64,000 nucleotides of DNA from Streptomyces violaceusniger (GTDB taxonomy: Bacteria > Actinomycetota > Actinomycetes > Streptomycetales > Streptomycetaceae). This document shows positions 34,615 through 42,721 of the stretch, piece by piece. The DNA is taken from positions 8,308,001-8,372,000 of the forward strand of contig BJHW01000001.1 in the NCBI GenBank assembly GCA_005405945.1, read 5' to 3'. The notes below the pieces were generated by a model. The model made no database searches. It worked only from the letters and a program-made list of their open reading frames with translations, and was not told where the DNA came from. Each line of letters begins with the position of its first letter. Within the stretch, counting starts at the first letter, position 1. The translations under genes and the position numbers were made by a program.

Positions 34615-35973
34615 ATGTACGTAACGGACTTGGAGCTGTCCGGCGTCCGAGGGTTCCACGGTCACCGGGCGGCCCGGTTGCGATTCCCGCGACGAGAGGA
34701 CAGCAGTTACGCGGGCTGGACCGTACTGGCCGGGCGGAACGGCTCGGGTAAGACGACGGTGTTGCAAGCCCTCGCGTTGGTTCTGCAGGGTCCCGCCGTC
34801 AACCATGCGTTGTTCAGGGACGCTGGTGACTGGGTGACGCGAGGGGCGCGTAAGGCAGTGGTCGAGGCGACGGTGGTCGGGCCGGATCATGTGGACGCCC
34901 GGTGGGTCAGCGACGACGATTCCCTCGCGGAGCTGTTCCCGGAGATCGGGAGTGTCCGGCTGGTCTGGGACCGGGTGACGAACCGCGGTGAGAGCAGCGT
35001 CCATCTGCGACGCCCGAGGACGACGAAGGCGTTCCAGCTCCAACGCTCGGCTGAATCCGGGCCCTGGCAGGAAACCCCGGCGGGGTGGCTGTGCGTGGGA
35101 TACGGCCCGTACCGTCGCCTCGACGGTGGAGCTTCCGCTCGGTCCGCCGCCGGTTCCGAGCGTGCGGCGCGACTGGCCTCGCTCTTCGAAGCGGATGTAT
35201 GTCTGGCCGAGGGCGTGAGCTGGTTGGTGGATCAGCACCTCAGAAGCCTGGAAGGGCGTCGCGGCGCGCGTGAACTCGTCGATGCGGTGAAACTGCTGCT
35301 CGCGGACGGACTGCTGCCGGACGACCACGAGGTGAAGCAGGTGGACTCCGACGGTCTGTGGGTGAACACACCTCGCGGTGTGCTGGCGCTGAGCGGAATG
35401 AGTGATGGCTACCGCTCCGTGACCGCACTCGTCGTGGACCTCGTGCAGCATCTGCACAGCGCTTATGGAGAGCTCAGGATCGAGGACCGTGACGGGCACC
35501 CCGTCATCCCCCTGCCTGGTGTCGTGCTCATAGACGAGGTCGACGCACATCTGCATGTCAGCTGGCAGAAGCGAATCGGTCCGTGGCTGAAGCAGCACTT
35601 CCCGGAGATCCAGTTCATCGTCACCACCCACAGCCCCTACATCTGCCAGTCCGCCGACCCCGGTGGGCTGATCCGACTGGCCGGTCCAACCGAGGAACGG
35701 CCGCCCGAGGTGGTTGACGACGAGCTGTACCAGCGGGTGGTCTACGGCAGCGGCGACGACGCGGTCCTTTCGGACCTCTTCGGAGTGGATTCGCCGTACT
35801 CCGAGCGGGCGGACGAACTGCGGCGACGGCTGGCGGCCATGGAGTTCCGGGTGCTGGATGGCCAGGCGAGCGAGGCGGAATTGGCCGAGTACCGGCGGCT
35901 GAGCGCCCGGTTGAACAGCTCGTTGTCGGCGCGGGTGAGCGAAGTGGCCGCCCATCTGGGGCGTGACGAGTGA
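34615..35973 (+). CDS. ptuA: AAA/ABC-type ATPase, PtuA-like (Septu defence)
   Basis: ATPase of 452 residues, SMC/OLD-like, the probable sensor subunit of a Septu antiphage system. The ATG at 34615 follows AGGAGG. Walker A GRNGSGKTT is at residues 40-48, an ABC signature-like LSGMSDGYRS at 259-268, Walker B VVLIDEVDAHLH at 303-314, and the switch His in VTTHSP at 337-341. The next gene overlaps its stop by four bases and encodes an HNH nuclease, the defining PtuA-PtuB pairing; in characterised systems the ATPase restrains the nuclease until infection. A retron-Eco7-type ATPase is an alternative, but no reverse transcriptase or ncRNA is seen here. Confidence 0.8.
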   Translation: MYVTDLELSGVRGFHGHRAARLRFPRREDSSYAGWTVLAGRNGSGKTTVLQALALVLQGPAVNHALFRDAGDWVTRGARKAVVEATVVGPDHVDARWVSDDDSLAELFPEIGSVRLVWDRVTNRGESSVHLRRPRTTKAFQLQRSAESGPWQETPAGWLCVGYGPYRRLDGGASARSAAGSERAARLASLFEADVCLAEGVSWLVDQHLRSLEGRRGARELVDAVKLLLADGLLPDDHEVKQVDSDGLWVNTPRGVLALSGMSDGYRSVTALVVDLVQHLHSAYGELRIEDRDGHPVIPLPGVVLIDEVDAHLHVSWQKRIGPWLKQHFPEIQFIVTTHSPYICQSADPGGLIRLAGPTEERPPEVVDDELYQRVVYGSGDDAVLSDLFGVDSPYSERADELRRRLAAMEFRVLDGQASEAELAEYRRLSARLNSSLSARVSEVAAHLGRDE

Positions 35974-36767
35974 TCCGGCTGGAACGATCAACACTCGACG
36001 GCCGAACGGTGAAACTGCTCGCACAGGCGCAGGCTCGATTACCCGAACTCGGTCTCACCGAGAAGGTGGCCCGGAACGCCTGGAACGCGGCCGACGGCAC
36101 CCGCGCCCGCATCGCCGCCGCCCTCCGTACGATGGCCAGTGGCATCGAGCGCTGTATGTACTGCTCGGAGAGTCTCGGCACCGCGATCGACCACTTCGAA
36201 CCCCTGCGCCTCGCGCCCCATCGGGTGTTCGACTGGTACAACCACCTCCTCGCCTGTTCCTTCTGCAACTCGCACGCCAAGGGCGGCACCTTCCCCAAGG
36301 ACACCGTCACCGGGGAACCACTGCTCATCGACCCCACGGCGGACGAACCGGTACATCATCTCCGGCTCTCCCTCACCAGCGGTGAGTACCACTGTCTGAC
36401 CCCGCGTGGCTGCGCAACCATCGATGTCTTTCAGCTCAACCGGGGTCCATTGCGCAAAGGCCGACTGGACGCTGTCGGTCAGTGCCTCGACACCCTGGCG
36501 GGCTGCGCCGCACTCCTGGCGGCGGATGACACGGCCGGTGCGCAGAAGCGCATGCTGAGACTGCGACGTCAGCCCCTCGCCGACGTTCTGCAAGAGTTAC
36601 GGCGCATCGCGGACCGGCCCTCGGCGGCCCTGGTCGTCGGAGACGAGGCTGCCCTCGCCGCCCTGCGCGCGTTGTACGGGCAGCCCGTGGCCGAGCCGGT
36701 GTTCGTTCCGCGGCAGACCTCGCGGCACGAGCCGGACTGCAGGTCCTGGAAGACCGCCGCGTCCTAG
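35970..36767 (+). CDS. ptuB: HNH nuclease, PtuB-like (Septu defence)
   Basis: Predicted effector nuclease of 265 residues, coupled to the ATPase by an ATGA overlap. The HNH fold is zinc-stabilised: C62-x2-C65 (RCMYCSES), D74-H75 (AIDHFEP) as the catalytic His, N91-H92 (YNHLLACSFCN) and C96-x2-C99, then KGGTFP. This matches TIGR02646-like HNH proteins of Septu and retron systems. The TAG stop lies in a CTAG that is the left boundary of the adjacent IS. The same CTAG flanks the MITE, so the stop predates both insertions if CTAG was the target, but whether the C-terminus is full length cannot be told. Confidence 0.78.
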   Translation: MIRLERSTLDGRTVKLLAQAQARLPELGLTEKVARNAWNAADGTRARIAAALRTMASGIERCMYCSESLGTAIDHFEPLRLAPHRVFDWYNHLLACSFCNSHAKGGTFPKDTVTGEPLLIDPTADEPVHHLRLSLTSGEYHCLTPRGCATIDVFQLNRGPLRKGRLDAVGQCLDTLAGCAALLAADDTAGAQKRMLRLRRQPLADVLQELRRIADRPSAALVVGDEAALAALRALYGQPVAEPVFVPRQTSRHEPDCRSWKTAAS

Positions 36768-38228
36768 CTTGTTCTTTTTCTTCCGGCCTCGAATGGCGTG
36801 TCGAACTGAGTCGCTCAGCTGGGGGTTCGCCGGACGTGGGAGCGGCCTTCGTCTGATCATGTGCTCCGACCAAGGTGCACGTGACCACGACGAAGGCCGT
36901 GAGGGTGAGTCTGCTGCCTGATGTTGTCCGGAGGGAAGCTTTCGCGGAAGCGTCACGCTTCCGGGGTGAGTTCTACGAGTGTCTGACCACGCGGCGCGAC
37001 GAGTTGTTCGAGCTGGTGGACGCGGTGCTGTGTGCGGACGGTGCGGTGAAGTCCCCCGTGGACTTGACGCTGGTGCCCGAGCATCGTCGTGGGCATGGAG
37101 CGATGTACGGCGGCTTGAACCACGGCCGGATCGACGTTGGCCGGCTACGGACGGTGCTGGCCGGCCTGCCGCTGCCGCGTTTCGACGGCGGGCGTCTGGT
37201 CCTGGCGGTTGATGTGTCACCGTGGCTTCGGTCGGACGCGCCGTGTTCGGCGGAGCGCCTGTTCTGCCACGTCTACGGCCGCGCCAAGACGGCATCGCAG
37301 TTCATTCCGGGCTGGCCCTACTCCTTCGTGGCCCTGCTGGAGCCGGGCGCCACGTCCTGGACCGCGATCCTGGACGCGGTCCGGCTGGGCCCGGCGGACG
37401 ACGCGACCGCGATCACCGCCGCCCAGCTCCGAGGAGTCGTTGAACGGCTCATCGCCGCAGGCCAGTGGCAGGCTGGCGATCCGAACATCCTGATCGTGAG
37501 CGATGCGGGCTACGACGTCACCCGCCTGGCCTGGGTCCTGCGCGACCTGCCGGTCGAACTGGTCGGCCGCGTCCGCTCCGACCGCGTCCTGCGCCTACCG
37601 AAACCACCACGGATGCGCGGCGTCAACGGCCGGCCACCCAAGCACGGCCCGGAATTCCGCTTCACCAAGCCGGAGACCTGGCCCGAGCCCGCGATCACCA
37701 CCGTCAACGACACCACCAACTACGGCAAGGCCGAGACCCAGGCGTGGGACCGGGTCCACCCAAGGCTCACCCACCGCTCCTCCTGGCTCGACCACGAAGG
37801 TGAACTGCCCCTGGTCGAGGGGACGTTGGAGCACACCTTCCGGTTCGCGAAGCAGACCCTGGGCTGGACCACTCCGAAACTCCGTACTCCCGAGGCGGCG
37901 GACCGCTGGACCTGGATCCTGATTGTTGCTCACGCCCAGCTCCGGCTCGCCCGCCCGCTCGCCGCGGACCTCCGTCGGCCCTGGGAGAAACCCACCGTCC
38001 CCGACCGGCTCACCCCGGCCCGGGTCCGCCGAGGGTTCAGGAACATCCGCGCTCACCTCGCCTGCCCGGCCCGTGTTCCCAAACCGCGAGGAGCCGGCCC
38101 CGGACGGCCGCCCGGCGCCAAGAACAAACACCGGGCACCCCGCCACGACGTCGGCAAGACCGTCAAACGCCCCGAGACCCTCAAGGCCATCGGCAAGCCC
38201 GGAAGATCTTGGTAGATAAAGAACAAGC
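36767..38228 (+). mobile_element. IS element with GCTTGTTCTTT terminal inverted repeats
   Basis: A 1.46-kb element. The left end GCTTGTTCTTT (36767-36777) is matched by AAAGAACAAGC at the right (38218-38228), and similarity extends inward with mismatches. CTA (CTAG on the left) occurs at both junctions, in keeping with elements that target CTAG. It carries one transposase gene. A further inverted repeat (CGGCCTTCGT near 36843 with ACGAAGGCCG near 36889) spans the transposase start and may limit its expression. Confidence 0.8.
36875..38215 (+). CDS. DDE transposase (NF041680-like), probably internally deleted
   Basis: Transposase of 446 residues; GTG start at 36875, with GTGs a few codons later also possible. 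Sequence such as SRFRGEFYECLTTRRDELFEL, LVPEHRRGHGAMYGGLN, RLVLAVDVSPWL (first Asp), ILIVSDAGYDVTRLAWVL (second Asp) and LEHTFRFAKQTLGW (Glu) is that of a transposase common in Streptomyces. From memory, homologues have roughly 45 more residues between EGELP-x-EGTL and LEHTF; here EGTL joins EHTF directly, so the segment before the catalytic Glu is missing in frame. The copy may be inactive. The C-terminus is basic (GRPPGAKNKHRAPRHDVGKT). Confidence 0.82.
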   Translation: MHVTTTKAVRVSLLPDVVRREAFAEASRFRGEFYECLTTRRDELFELVDAVLCADGAVKSPVDLTLVPEHRRGHGAMYGGLNHGRIDVGRLRTVLAGLPLPRFDGGRLVLAVDVSPWLRSDAPCSAERLFCHVYGRAKTASQFIPGWPYSFVALLEPGATSWTAILDAVRLGPADDATAITAAQLRGVVERLIAAGQWQAGDPNILIVSDAGYDVTRLAWVLRDLPVELVGRVRSDRVLRLPKPPRMRGVNGRPPKHGPEFRFTKPETWPEPAITTVNDTTNYGKAETQAWDRVHPRLTHRSSWLDHEGELPLVEGTLEHTFRFAKQTLGWTTPKLRTPEAADRWTWILIVAHAQLRLARPLAADLRRPWEKPTVPDRLTPARVRRGFRNIRAHLACPARVPKPRGAGPGRPPGAKNKHRAPRHDVGKTVKRPETLKAIGKPGRSW

Positions 38229-38409
38229 CTAGGGCGTGTTTCGAAAGTCCCGCCTGCCCCGCGGCGTCTGGCACGCGCGCTCGCCGCGTTGTCGGGATCG
38301 TCCGAGTAGGCCCACTACGAGGACGACCCTCCGCCTTGCGATCACACGCACCAGACGCCGCGGGGCCCGCCCTCCGGGCGGACGGCGCTACTTTCGAAAC
38401 ACGCCCTAG
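38229..38409. mobile_element. MITE with 20-bp perfect terminal inverted repeats
   Basis: An 181-bp noncoding element. Terminal repeats at 38229-38248 and 38390-38409 are perfect and contain GTGTTTCGAAAGT. A second inner inverted pair (CCCCGCGGCGTCTGG near 38256 and its complement near 38351) lets the whole element fold into one long hairpin. CTAG lies at both ends. Similar TTTCGAAA-ended elements recur in Streptomyces and are likely mobilised by IS5-type transposases. It abuts the IS directly. Confidence 0.85.
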
Positions 38410-38667
38410 CGGCGTCGAGCGTCGTCCATGACCGCTCGCGCGAGCGCGGCCTACATGAGCCGGCTCCCTGAGGCCATCGAGTTCGGGCCGTTCACCGACG
38501 TCCACGTGCGTGAGGCGGGCGACGAGACCATCGTCCAGGCCACCGGCCACCACCGAAGCCCCGACGGCACGCCCAGGGATCTCGGCTACATCTGGTTCAT
38601 CACCCGGCGCGACGGCAAGGTGACGCGCATCCAGGACTACATGAACGCGCTGCCCGGCTCTGAGTGA
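38410..38667 (+). pseudogene. C-terminal fragment of a SnoaL/NTF2-like protein
   Basis: About 85 codons immediately after the MITE encode YMSRLPEAIEFGPFTDVHVREAGDETIVQATGHHRSPDGTPRDLGYIWFITRRDGKVTRIQDY in pieces typical of the last two thirds of an NTF2-like (SnoaL) domain. The N-terminal helices are missing: the frame begins at the MITE edge. An ATG at 38428 exists without a Shine-Dalgarno. Probably cut by the rearrangement that placed the MITE. Confidence 0.65.
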
Positions 38668-38741
38668 CGCGCCGTCTCCTCGGACCCACGCAACCTCGCC
38701 CATGACCACTCCGGCCCGAATGGAGAAGAGATGCCCACCCC

Positions 38742-39177
38742 ATGAGCGATGAGGAGCTGGTGGCCTTCGAACCGGCCCGGACGGCCACGTTGGCCACCGT
38801 GCGCCCGGACGGGAGGCCCCATACGGCCCCGGTCTGGTTCACCCTGGACCGGACAGCGGCCACCCCGAGTCACCGCTCGGCGACATCGTGATCACCACCG
38901 GTGCCGCCTCGGTGAAGGGACGAGCACTGCGCCGCGATCCCGAGTGGCCTTGTGCGTCGACGACGAACGGCCACCGTTCTCCTTCGTGAGCATCGAGGGC
39001 ACGGTCACCCTCAGCGAAGAGCCCGAAGAACTGCTGAGGTGGGCCACGGCAAACGCGGCGCGCTACATGGGCGCCGACCTCGCCGACGAGATCGGAAAGC
39101 GCATCGGAGGCCCAGGCGCACTGTTGGTCCGTGTTCGCCCCACCCACATCGTGGCCATGGCCGACCTGACCGACTAG
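38742..39177 (+). CDS. PPOX class F420-dependent/FMN oxidoreductase, two frame breaks
   Basis: Small split-barrel flavoprotein of about 145 residues. The ATG at 38742 gives MSDEELVAFEPARTATLATVRPDGRPHTAPVWF. A base is missing near GG 38851-38852 (restoring DSGHPESPLGDIVITTGAASVKGRALRRDP) and another at C3 38939-38941 (restoring RVALCVDDERPPFSFVSIEGTVTL). The rest, EELLRWATANAARYMG to LVRVRPTHIVAM, is in frame to TAG at 39177. Members of this family bind F420 or FMN and reduce varied substrates. Two errors in 90 bp are notable; if real, the gene is dead. Confidence 0.78.
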
Positions 39178-39274
39178 CTAGAGCCCTCGACGGTGGCGGT
39201 GCGCTTCTCCTTCCTCACCATTGTTTTTCCTGCGGGGACTCCTGGGGCCCTCGACGCACCAGACTCACGACCAT

Positions 39275-39320
39275 GGCCTTCGGCTGACCCCGTGCCGGAG
39301 CACGGGGTCAGCCGAAGGCC
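39275..39320. terminator. Perfect 21-bp stem-loop, probable bidirectional terminator
   Basis: 39275-39295 is exactly complementary to 39300-39320 around a CGGA tetraloop. It lies between the convergent PPOX and alpha/beta hydrolase genes, so it could end both transcripts. Confidence 0.7.
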
Positions 39321-39329
39321 GCCCGCATG

Positions 39330-39452
39330 CCCGCCGAACTGCGAGCCGTCCGGCCGGTCGACGTCGTCGCCGACGAGAGCGGGCAGGGCGTCGACGTCCT
39401 GCCCATCGCAGGCCAGGCAGGCCCTCGACAGCAGTTCTTCCCAGGCACTCAT
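39330..39452 (-). pseudogene. N-terminal remnant of a SnoaL/NTF2-like gene
   Basis: ATG at 39452, eight bases after AGGAGA, followed by about 40 codons (MSAWEELLSRACLACDGQDV, then DALPALVGDDVDRPDGSQF) that look like the first helix and strand of a SnoaL domain, after which similarity stops near the 21-bp hairpin. It could be the missing front of the fragment at 38410-38667, displaced and inverted. Low certainty. Confidence 0.35.
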
Positions 39453-39504
39453 GACACGGTCTCCTGGTCCTCGGTTCGCCGGCCCAGCTCGTCCGCGGCT
39501 GCCG

Positions 39505-40200
39505 TCACAGGCTCAGCAGCAGGTCGCGGACCGCGGCAGGCTGGGACAGGAACGGGTGGTGGCCGGTCTCGAGTTCGACGACGCTGCCGGCCCGGCGGGC
39601 GAACTCACGCTGCAGCCGCGGCGGAGTGCCGCGGTCCTGGGCGCAGACGAGGTACGTCGAGGGCACCTGCTGCCATGCGGCCGCCCCGACCGGCTGCCCG
39701 GTCACCTGCACGCTCTGCCGGGCGAGGTGGTCCGCCGCCTGCGCCTGGACCTCAGGGTCACAGTCCTGCAGGAACGTGTCCACCAGCAGCTCGGGGCGGA
39801 CCCCGAAGGTGCCGGCGTCGGGGTCGACGTCGAGGAACGGGGCGGGGCTGCCGTCCCCGAACTCCGACAGGCTCTGCCCGACCTCGGGCAGATAGCTGGA
39901 GACCAGCAGCAGGTGGCGTACCGGCCCGATTCCCGCGGCGGCTTCCGCGGTGACGATGCCGCCGTAGCTGTGGGCGACCACGACGGTCGGCTCGTCGTCG
40001 GCCTGCAGCACCTGCCGCACCGCGGCAACGTCCTCGGACAGCCCCGGACCTCCGACGCCGCCGGGCAGGTCCGCCTCTCCGCAGCTCGGCAGCGCCGGGG
40101 CCACGCTCGGCACCCCTCGTTCCCGCAGCAGCTCGGCGGTGCGGTGCCACCACCACGACCCGTCCCGCACACATGCCCCATGCACGAATACGACCCTCAT
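39505..40200 (-). CDS. Alpha/beta-fold hydrolase
   Basis: Predicted esterase-like hydrolase of 231 residues. The ATG at 40200 (MRVVFVHGACVRDGSWWWHRTAELL) follows GGAGG; the upstream open stretch to 40305 runs through the promoter. Seen: oxyanion region VHGACVRDGSWWW, nucleophile elbow VVVAHSYGGIV and the terminal His in ELETGHHPFLSQP. This salicylate-esterase/EstC-like group acts on small esters. It is divergent from a TetR regulator across 76 bp, the usual layout for a gene repressed by that regulator. Confidence 0.87.
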   Translation of the reverse strand: MRVVFVHGACVRDGSWWWHRTAELLRERGVPSVAPALPSCGEADLPGGVGGPGLSEDVAAVRQVLQADDEPTVVVAHSYGGIVTAEAAAGIGPVRHLLLVSSYLPEVGQSLSEFGDGSPAPFLDVDPDAGTFGVRPELLVDTFLQDCDPEVQAQAADHLARQSVQVTGQPVGAAAWQQVPSTYLVCAQDRGTPPRLQREFARRAGSVVELETGHHPFLSQPAAVRDLLLSL

Positions 40201-40244
40201 CGCTGCCTCCACATCCGCGTTGACTGGCTTTCGATCAACGGTAG

Positions 40245-40262
40245 ACGTAGCCATCGTTACGT
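40245..40262. promoter_or_regulatory. Candidate TetR operator between hydrolase and tetR
   Basis: An imperfect 18-bp dyad ACGTAGCCATCGTTACGT, with perfect ACGT outer arms, sits 15 bp before the tetR GTG and 45 bp from the hydrolase start. TTGACT at 40220 may be a -35 element for tetR. The position suits repression of both genes. Confidence 0.45.
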
Positions 40263-40276
40263 GAAAAAGTCGAGAC

Positions 40277-40834
40277 GTGGGCAGGCGACCGCAACCGCAC
40301 ATCAAGGAGAGGCTGCTCGAGGCCTGCGCTGATCACGCCCTCGCGCACGGCCTCCCCGACCGGCTCGAACCGCTGGCCACCGCCACCGGCACCTCGGCCC
40401 GCATGCTGATTTATCACTTCGGCACCCGCGACGCCCTGCTGCGGGCCGTCCTCGGGCGCGCGCGGCAACGCCAACTCGACACATTCGGCGACCTCCTGCG
40501 GGTGCGGCCCGACGAGCCCTACACGACCACCCTGTATCGCGCCTGGACCTCCATCACCGGCCCGGACGGCCAGCCGTACCTGCGCATGTTCGGTCAGTTG
40601 CGGGAGAGTGCGGAGCAGCAGCTATGGCCCAACTTCCGGCGCACCGCGACGACCGACTGGCTCGGGCCGCTTGAGGACGGTCTGCGCAGCATCGGCCGGC
40701 CGGATCTCGCGACGCTCGTTCTCGCTGTCATCCGCGGTCTCCTCATGGACCTCGACGCCACCGGCGACACCACCCGCACCGACCAGGCCTTCCGCGACTT
40801 CCTCGGCGCAGTCGAGCACCTGTCCAGCGGTTAG
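40277..40834 (+). CDS. TetR family transcriptional regulator
   Basis: Regulator of 185 residues from the GTG at 40277. The N-terminal HTH reads HIKERLLEACADHALAHGLPDRLEPLATATGTSARMLIYHFGTRDALLRAVLG, with the usual YHFG-x-RDALL end of the recognition helix region. The C-terminal ligand domain is not assignable. Divergent from the alpha/beta hydrolase, which it probably represses. Confidence 0.9.
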   Translation: MGRRPQPHIKERLLEACADHALAHGLPDRLEPLATATGTSARMLIYHFGTRDALLRAVLGRARQRQLDTFGDLLRVRPDEPYTTTLYRAWTSITGPDGQPYLRMFGQLRESAEQQLWPNFRRTATTDWLGPLEDGLRSIGRPDLATLVLAVIRGLLMDLDATGDTTRTDQAFRDFLGAVEHLSSG

Positions 40835-40939
40835 CGGGCCACCAGGGCCAAGGACAGGCACGCTCCCCTACCCGGTACTCGTCATGGACCCCAACGGCAT
40901 CAGGGCCCCGAGTCGGGCGCGTTACGGCTCGCCGGCCCG

Positions 40940-41691
40940 CTAGGCCGTCAGCAGGGCCGGGGGCGCCGCGCGGGCCTCGTCGTAGCGGGTCAGCAGGACG
41001 CGGGCCAGTTCCGGGGCGGGGCCCAGGACCGGGCCAGGAGGTCGGCGCCCGCGGCTTCGGCGCCGTGGGCGATGCGGTCGGGGAGGCGGCCCGGGGCGAT
41101 GACGTAGGGGGCCACGGCCACCCGGCGGACGCCCTCCGCGCGCAGGGCGCGGACGGCGTCCTCGGTGCGGGGAAGAGAAGCGGAGGCGAACGCGGGTCGC
41201 ACGGCGCACCATCCGGTGTGCCGCCACTCCCGCGCGATTTCAGCGATCACCGCGATCGCCTCCGGGTCGGTGGACCCCGCCGAGGCCAGGACGACCCCGG
41301 TCGAGGAGCGGTCGGCGGGGCGCAGCCCCGCCTCGTGCAGGCGGCGTTCCAGGGCGTCCACGAGCAGCGGGGACGGGCCCAGGACCTCGGCCTGGCGGAC
41401 GGAGAGGCGGGGGTGGCGGGCCGCGACCTCGCGCAGCACCGCCGGGATGTCGCTCTTCGCGTGGAAGGCGCGGGTCAGCAGCAGCGGGAGGGCGATCACC
41501 TCGGTGGCGTCCTCCGCGGCGAGGCGGGCCAGCACCTGCGGTACGCGCGGCGCGTTGAACTCCAGGAACGCCGCCTCCACCCGCAGCCCCGGCCGCAGCG
41601 ACCGCACCCGCGCGCGCAGCGCGCCGACGGTCGCCGCATGGCGGGGGTCGCGGCTGCCGTGGGCGATGATCAGCAGGGTCGGGGCAGACAT
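40940..41691 (-). CDS. Sirohydrochlorin ferrochelatase (CbiX/SirB family), frame broken near 41031
   Basis: Chelatase of about 250 residues that inserts iron into sirohydrochlorin to give siroheme, the cofactor of sulfite reductase. Two CbiX halves: LLIIAHGSRDPRHAATV with the active His, EFNAPRVPQVLARLAAEDATEVIALPLLLTRAFHAKSDIP, then VVLASAGSTDPEA and VRRVAVAPYVIAPG. Near the end one base is missing in G3 41031-41033; restoring it gives LLAPVLGPAPELARVLLTRYDEARAAPPALLTA and the TAG at 40940. As the last gene of the sulfur block it supplies cofactor for Sir. A cobaltochelatase role is less likely in this context. Confidence 0.87.
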
Positions 41692-41740
41692 GGTGACGGC
41701 TTTCCGTGGCCTTCCGTTCGGTGGGTTCGGTTCAGTTCGG

Positions 41741-42721
41741 TCAGCGCGCGCTCGCCAGCAGGCCGCGGCTGCGCAGCACCCGGCGCTCGATCGGGGCGAA
41801 GATCAGCAACTCGATGGCGATGCCGACGACGAGGATCAGCAGGATGCCGAGGAGCACCCCCGCCATATCGGAGTTGTTGCGCTGGTTCTCCAGGTACTGG
41901 CCAAGACCCAGGCCCAGGTCCGGGGACTTCGCGATGATCTCGGCGGCCATCAGCGAGCGCCACGAGAAGGCCCAGCCCTGCTTGAGCCCGGCGACGTAAC
42001 CCGGCAGCGCGGCGGGCAGCAGGATGTGCCGGGCGCTGACCAGACCGCGGGCGCCCAGGGTGCGTCCGGCGCGCAGGAAGAGCGGGGGCACCTGGTCGAT
42101 GCCGGCCACCAGCCCGTTGGCGATGGACGGGACCGCGCCCAGCAGGATGACGGTGTACATCATCTGGTCGTTCAGGCCCAGCCAGATCACCGCGGGCGGC
42201 ACCCAGGCGACCGACGGCAGCGACTGCAGCCCGGACAGGATCGGGCCGAGCCCGGCGCGGATGAACTTCACCCGGGCGACGACCAGACCCAGCGGGGTCG
42301 CGATCGCCAGCGCGATGAGGAAGCCGAACAGGCCGCGCGAGACGCTGGTCCAGATGATGTCGAGCAGCTCGCCCTGGAGCCACAGCTGGCGCAGCGAGTC
42401 CCAGACCAGCCCCGGGTCGGGCAGCTTGTAGTCGTCGGTGACCTTCGCGACGACGAGCACCTTCCACAGGGCCAGCACGACGGCCACGGCCACGATGGGC
42501 GGCAGCACCTTCTGGACCAGCACCTCGGCCGGTGAGACCCGCTTGGTCTGCACCGCGTCCAGGGCGTCCAGACCGGCCTCCAGGCCCGCCAGGTCCTGGG
42601 CGTTCCCCGCGCCCCGCTTCGCCGTGGACTTCTCCACGGACTTCTCCGTCGGCTGCTTCCCGCCGTCTCCGCCGTCGGCTTCCTCGACCGCGGCGCCGCG
42701 GGTGGTCTTACTGCTGGCCAT
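41741..42721 (-). CDS. ssuC: Aliphatic sulfonate ABC transporter permease
   Basis: Inner-membrane permease of 326 residues for sulfonate or related organosulfur import. The ATG at 42721 lies inside the 3' end of ssuB, indicating coupling. A charged 55-residue cytoplasmic N-terminus ([20 protein letters not shown], then KSVEKSTAKRG) is longer than in E. coli SsuC. About six membrane segments begin ILPPIVAVAVV-like at residue 73. The EAA-type loop is RAGRTLGARGLVSARHILLPAALPGYVAGLKQGWAFSW in fragments typical of SsuC/TauC. Specificity is inferred from the sulfur context. Confidence 0.85.
   Translation of the reverse strand: MASSKTTRGAAVEEADGGDGGKQPTEKSVEKSTAKRGAGNAQDLAGLEAGLDALDAVQTKRVSPAEVLVQKVLPPIVAVAVVLALWKVLVVAKVTDDYKLPDPGLVWDSLRQLWLQGELLDIIWTSVSRGLFGFLIALAIATPLGLVVARVKFIRAGLGPILSGLQSLPSVAWVPPAVIWLGLNDQMMYTVILLGAVPSIANGLVAGIDQVPPLFLRAGRTLGARGLVSARHILLPAALPGYVAGLKQGWAFSWRSLMAAEIIAKSPDLGLGLGQYLENQRNNSDMAGVLLGILLILVVGIAIELLIFAPIERRVLRSRGLLASAR

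Larger units (their letters stand above)
39178..39504. other. Intergenic region with a 21-bp hairpin and a gene remnant
   Basis: 327 bp between convergent genes. It contains the perfect hairpin at 39275-39320 and a short leftward start, ATG 39452 behind AGGAGA, encoding MSAWEELLSRACLACDGQDVDALPALVGDDV; that resembles an NTF2/SnoaL N-terminus and loses sense at the hairpin. Confidence 0.45.

Noticed and set aside
34615-36767. Retron (Eco7-type) system using the same ATPase and HNH proteins
   Set aside because: No reverse transcriptase gene or msr/msd-like noncoding stretch occurs on either side.
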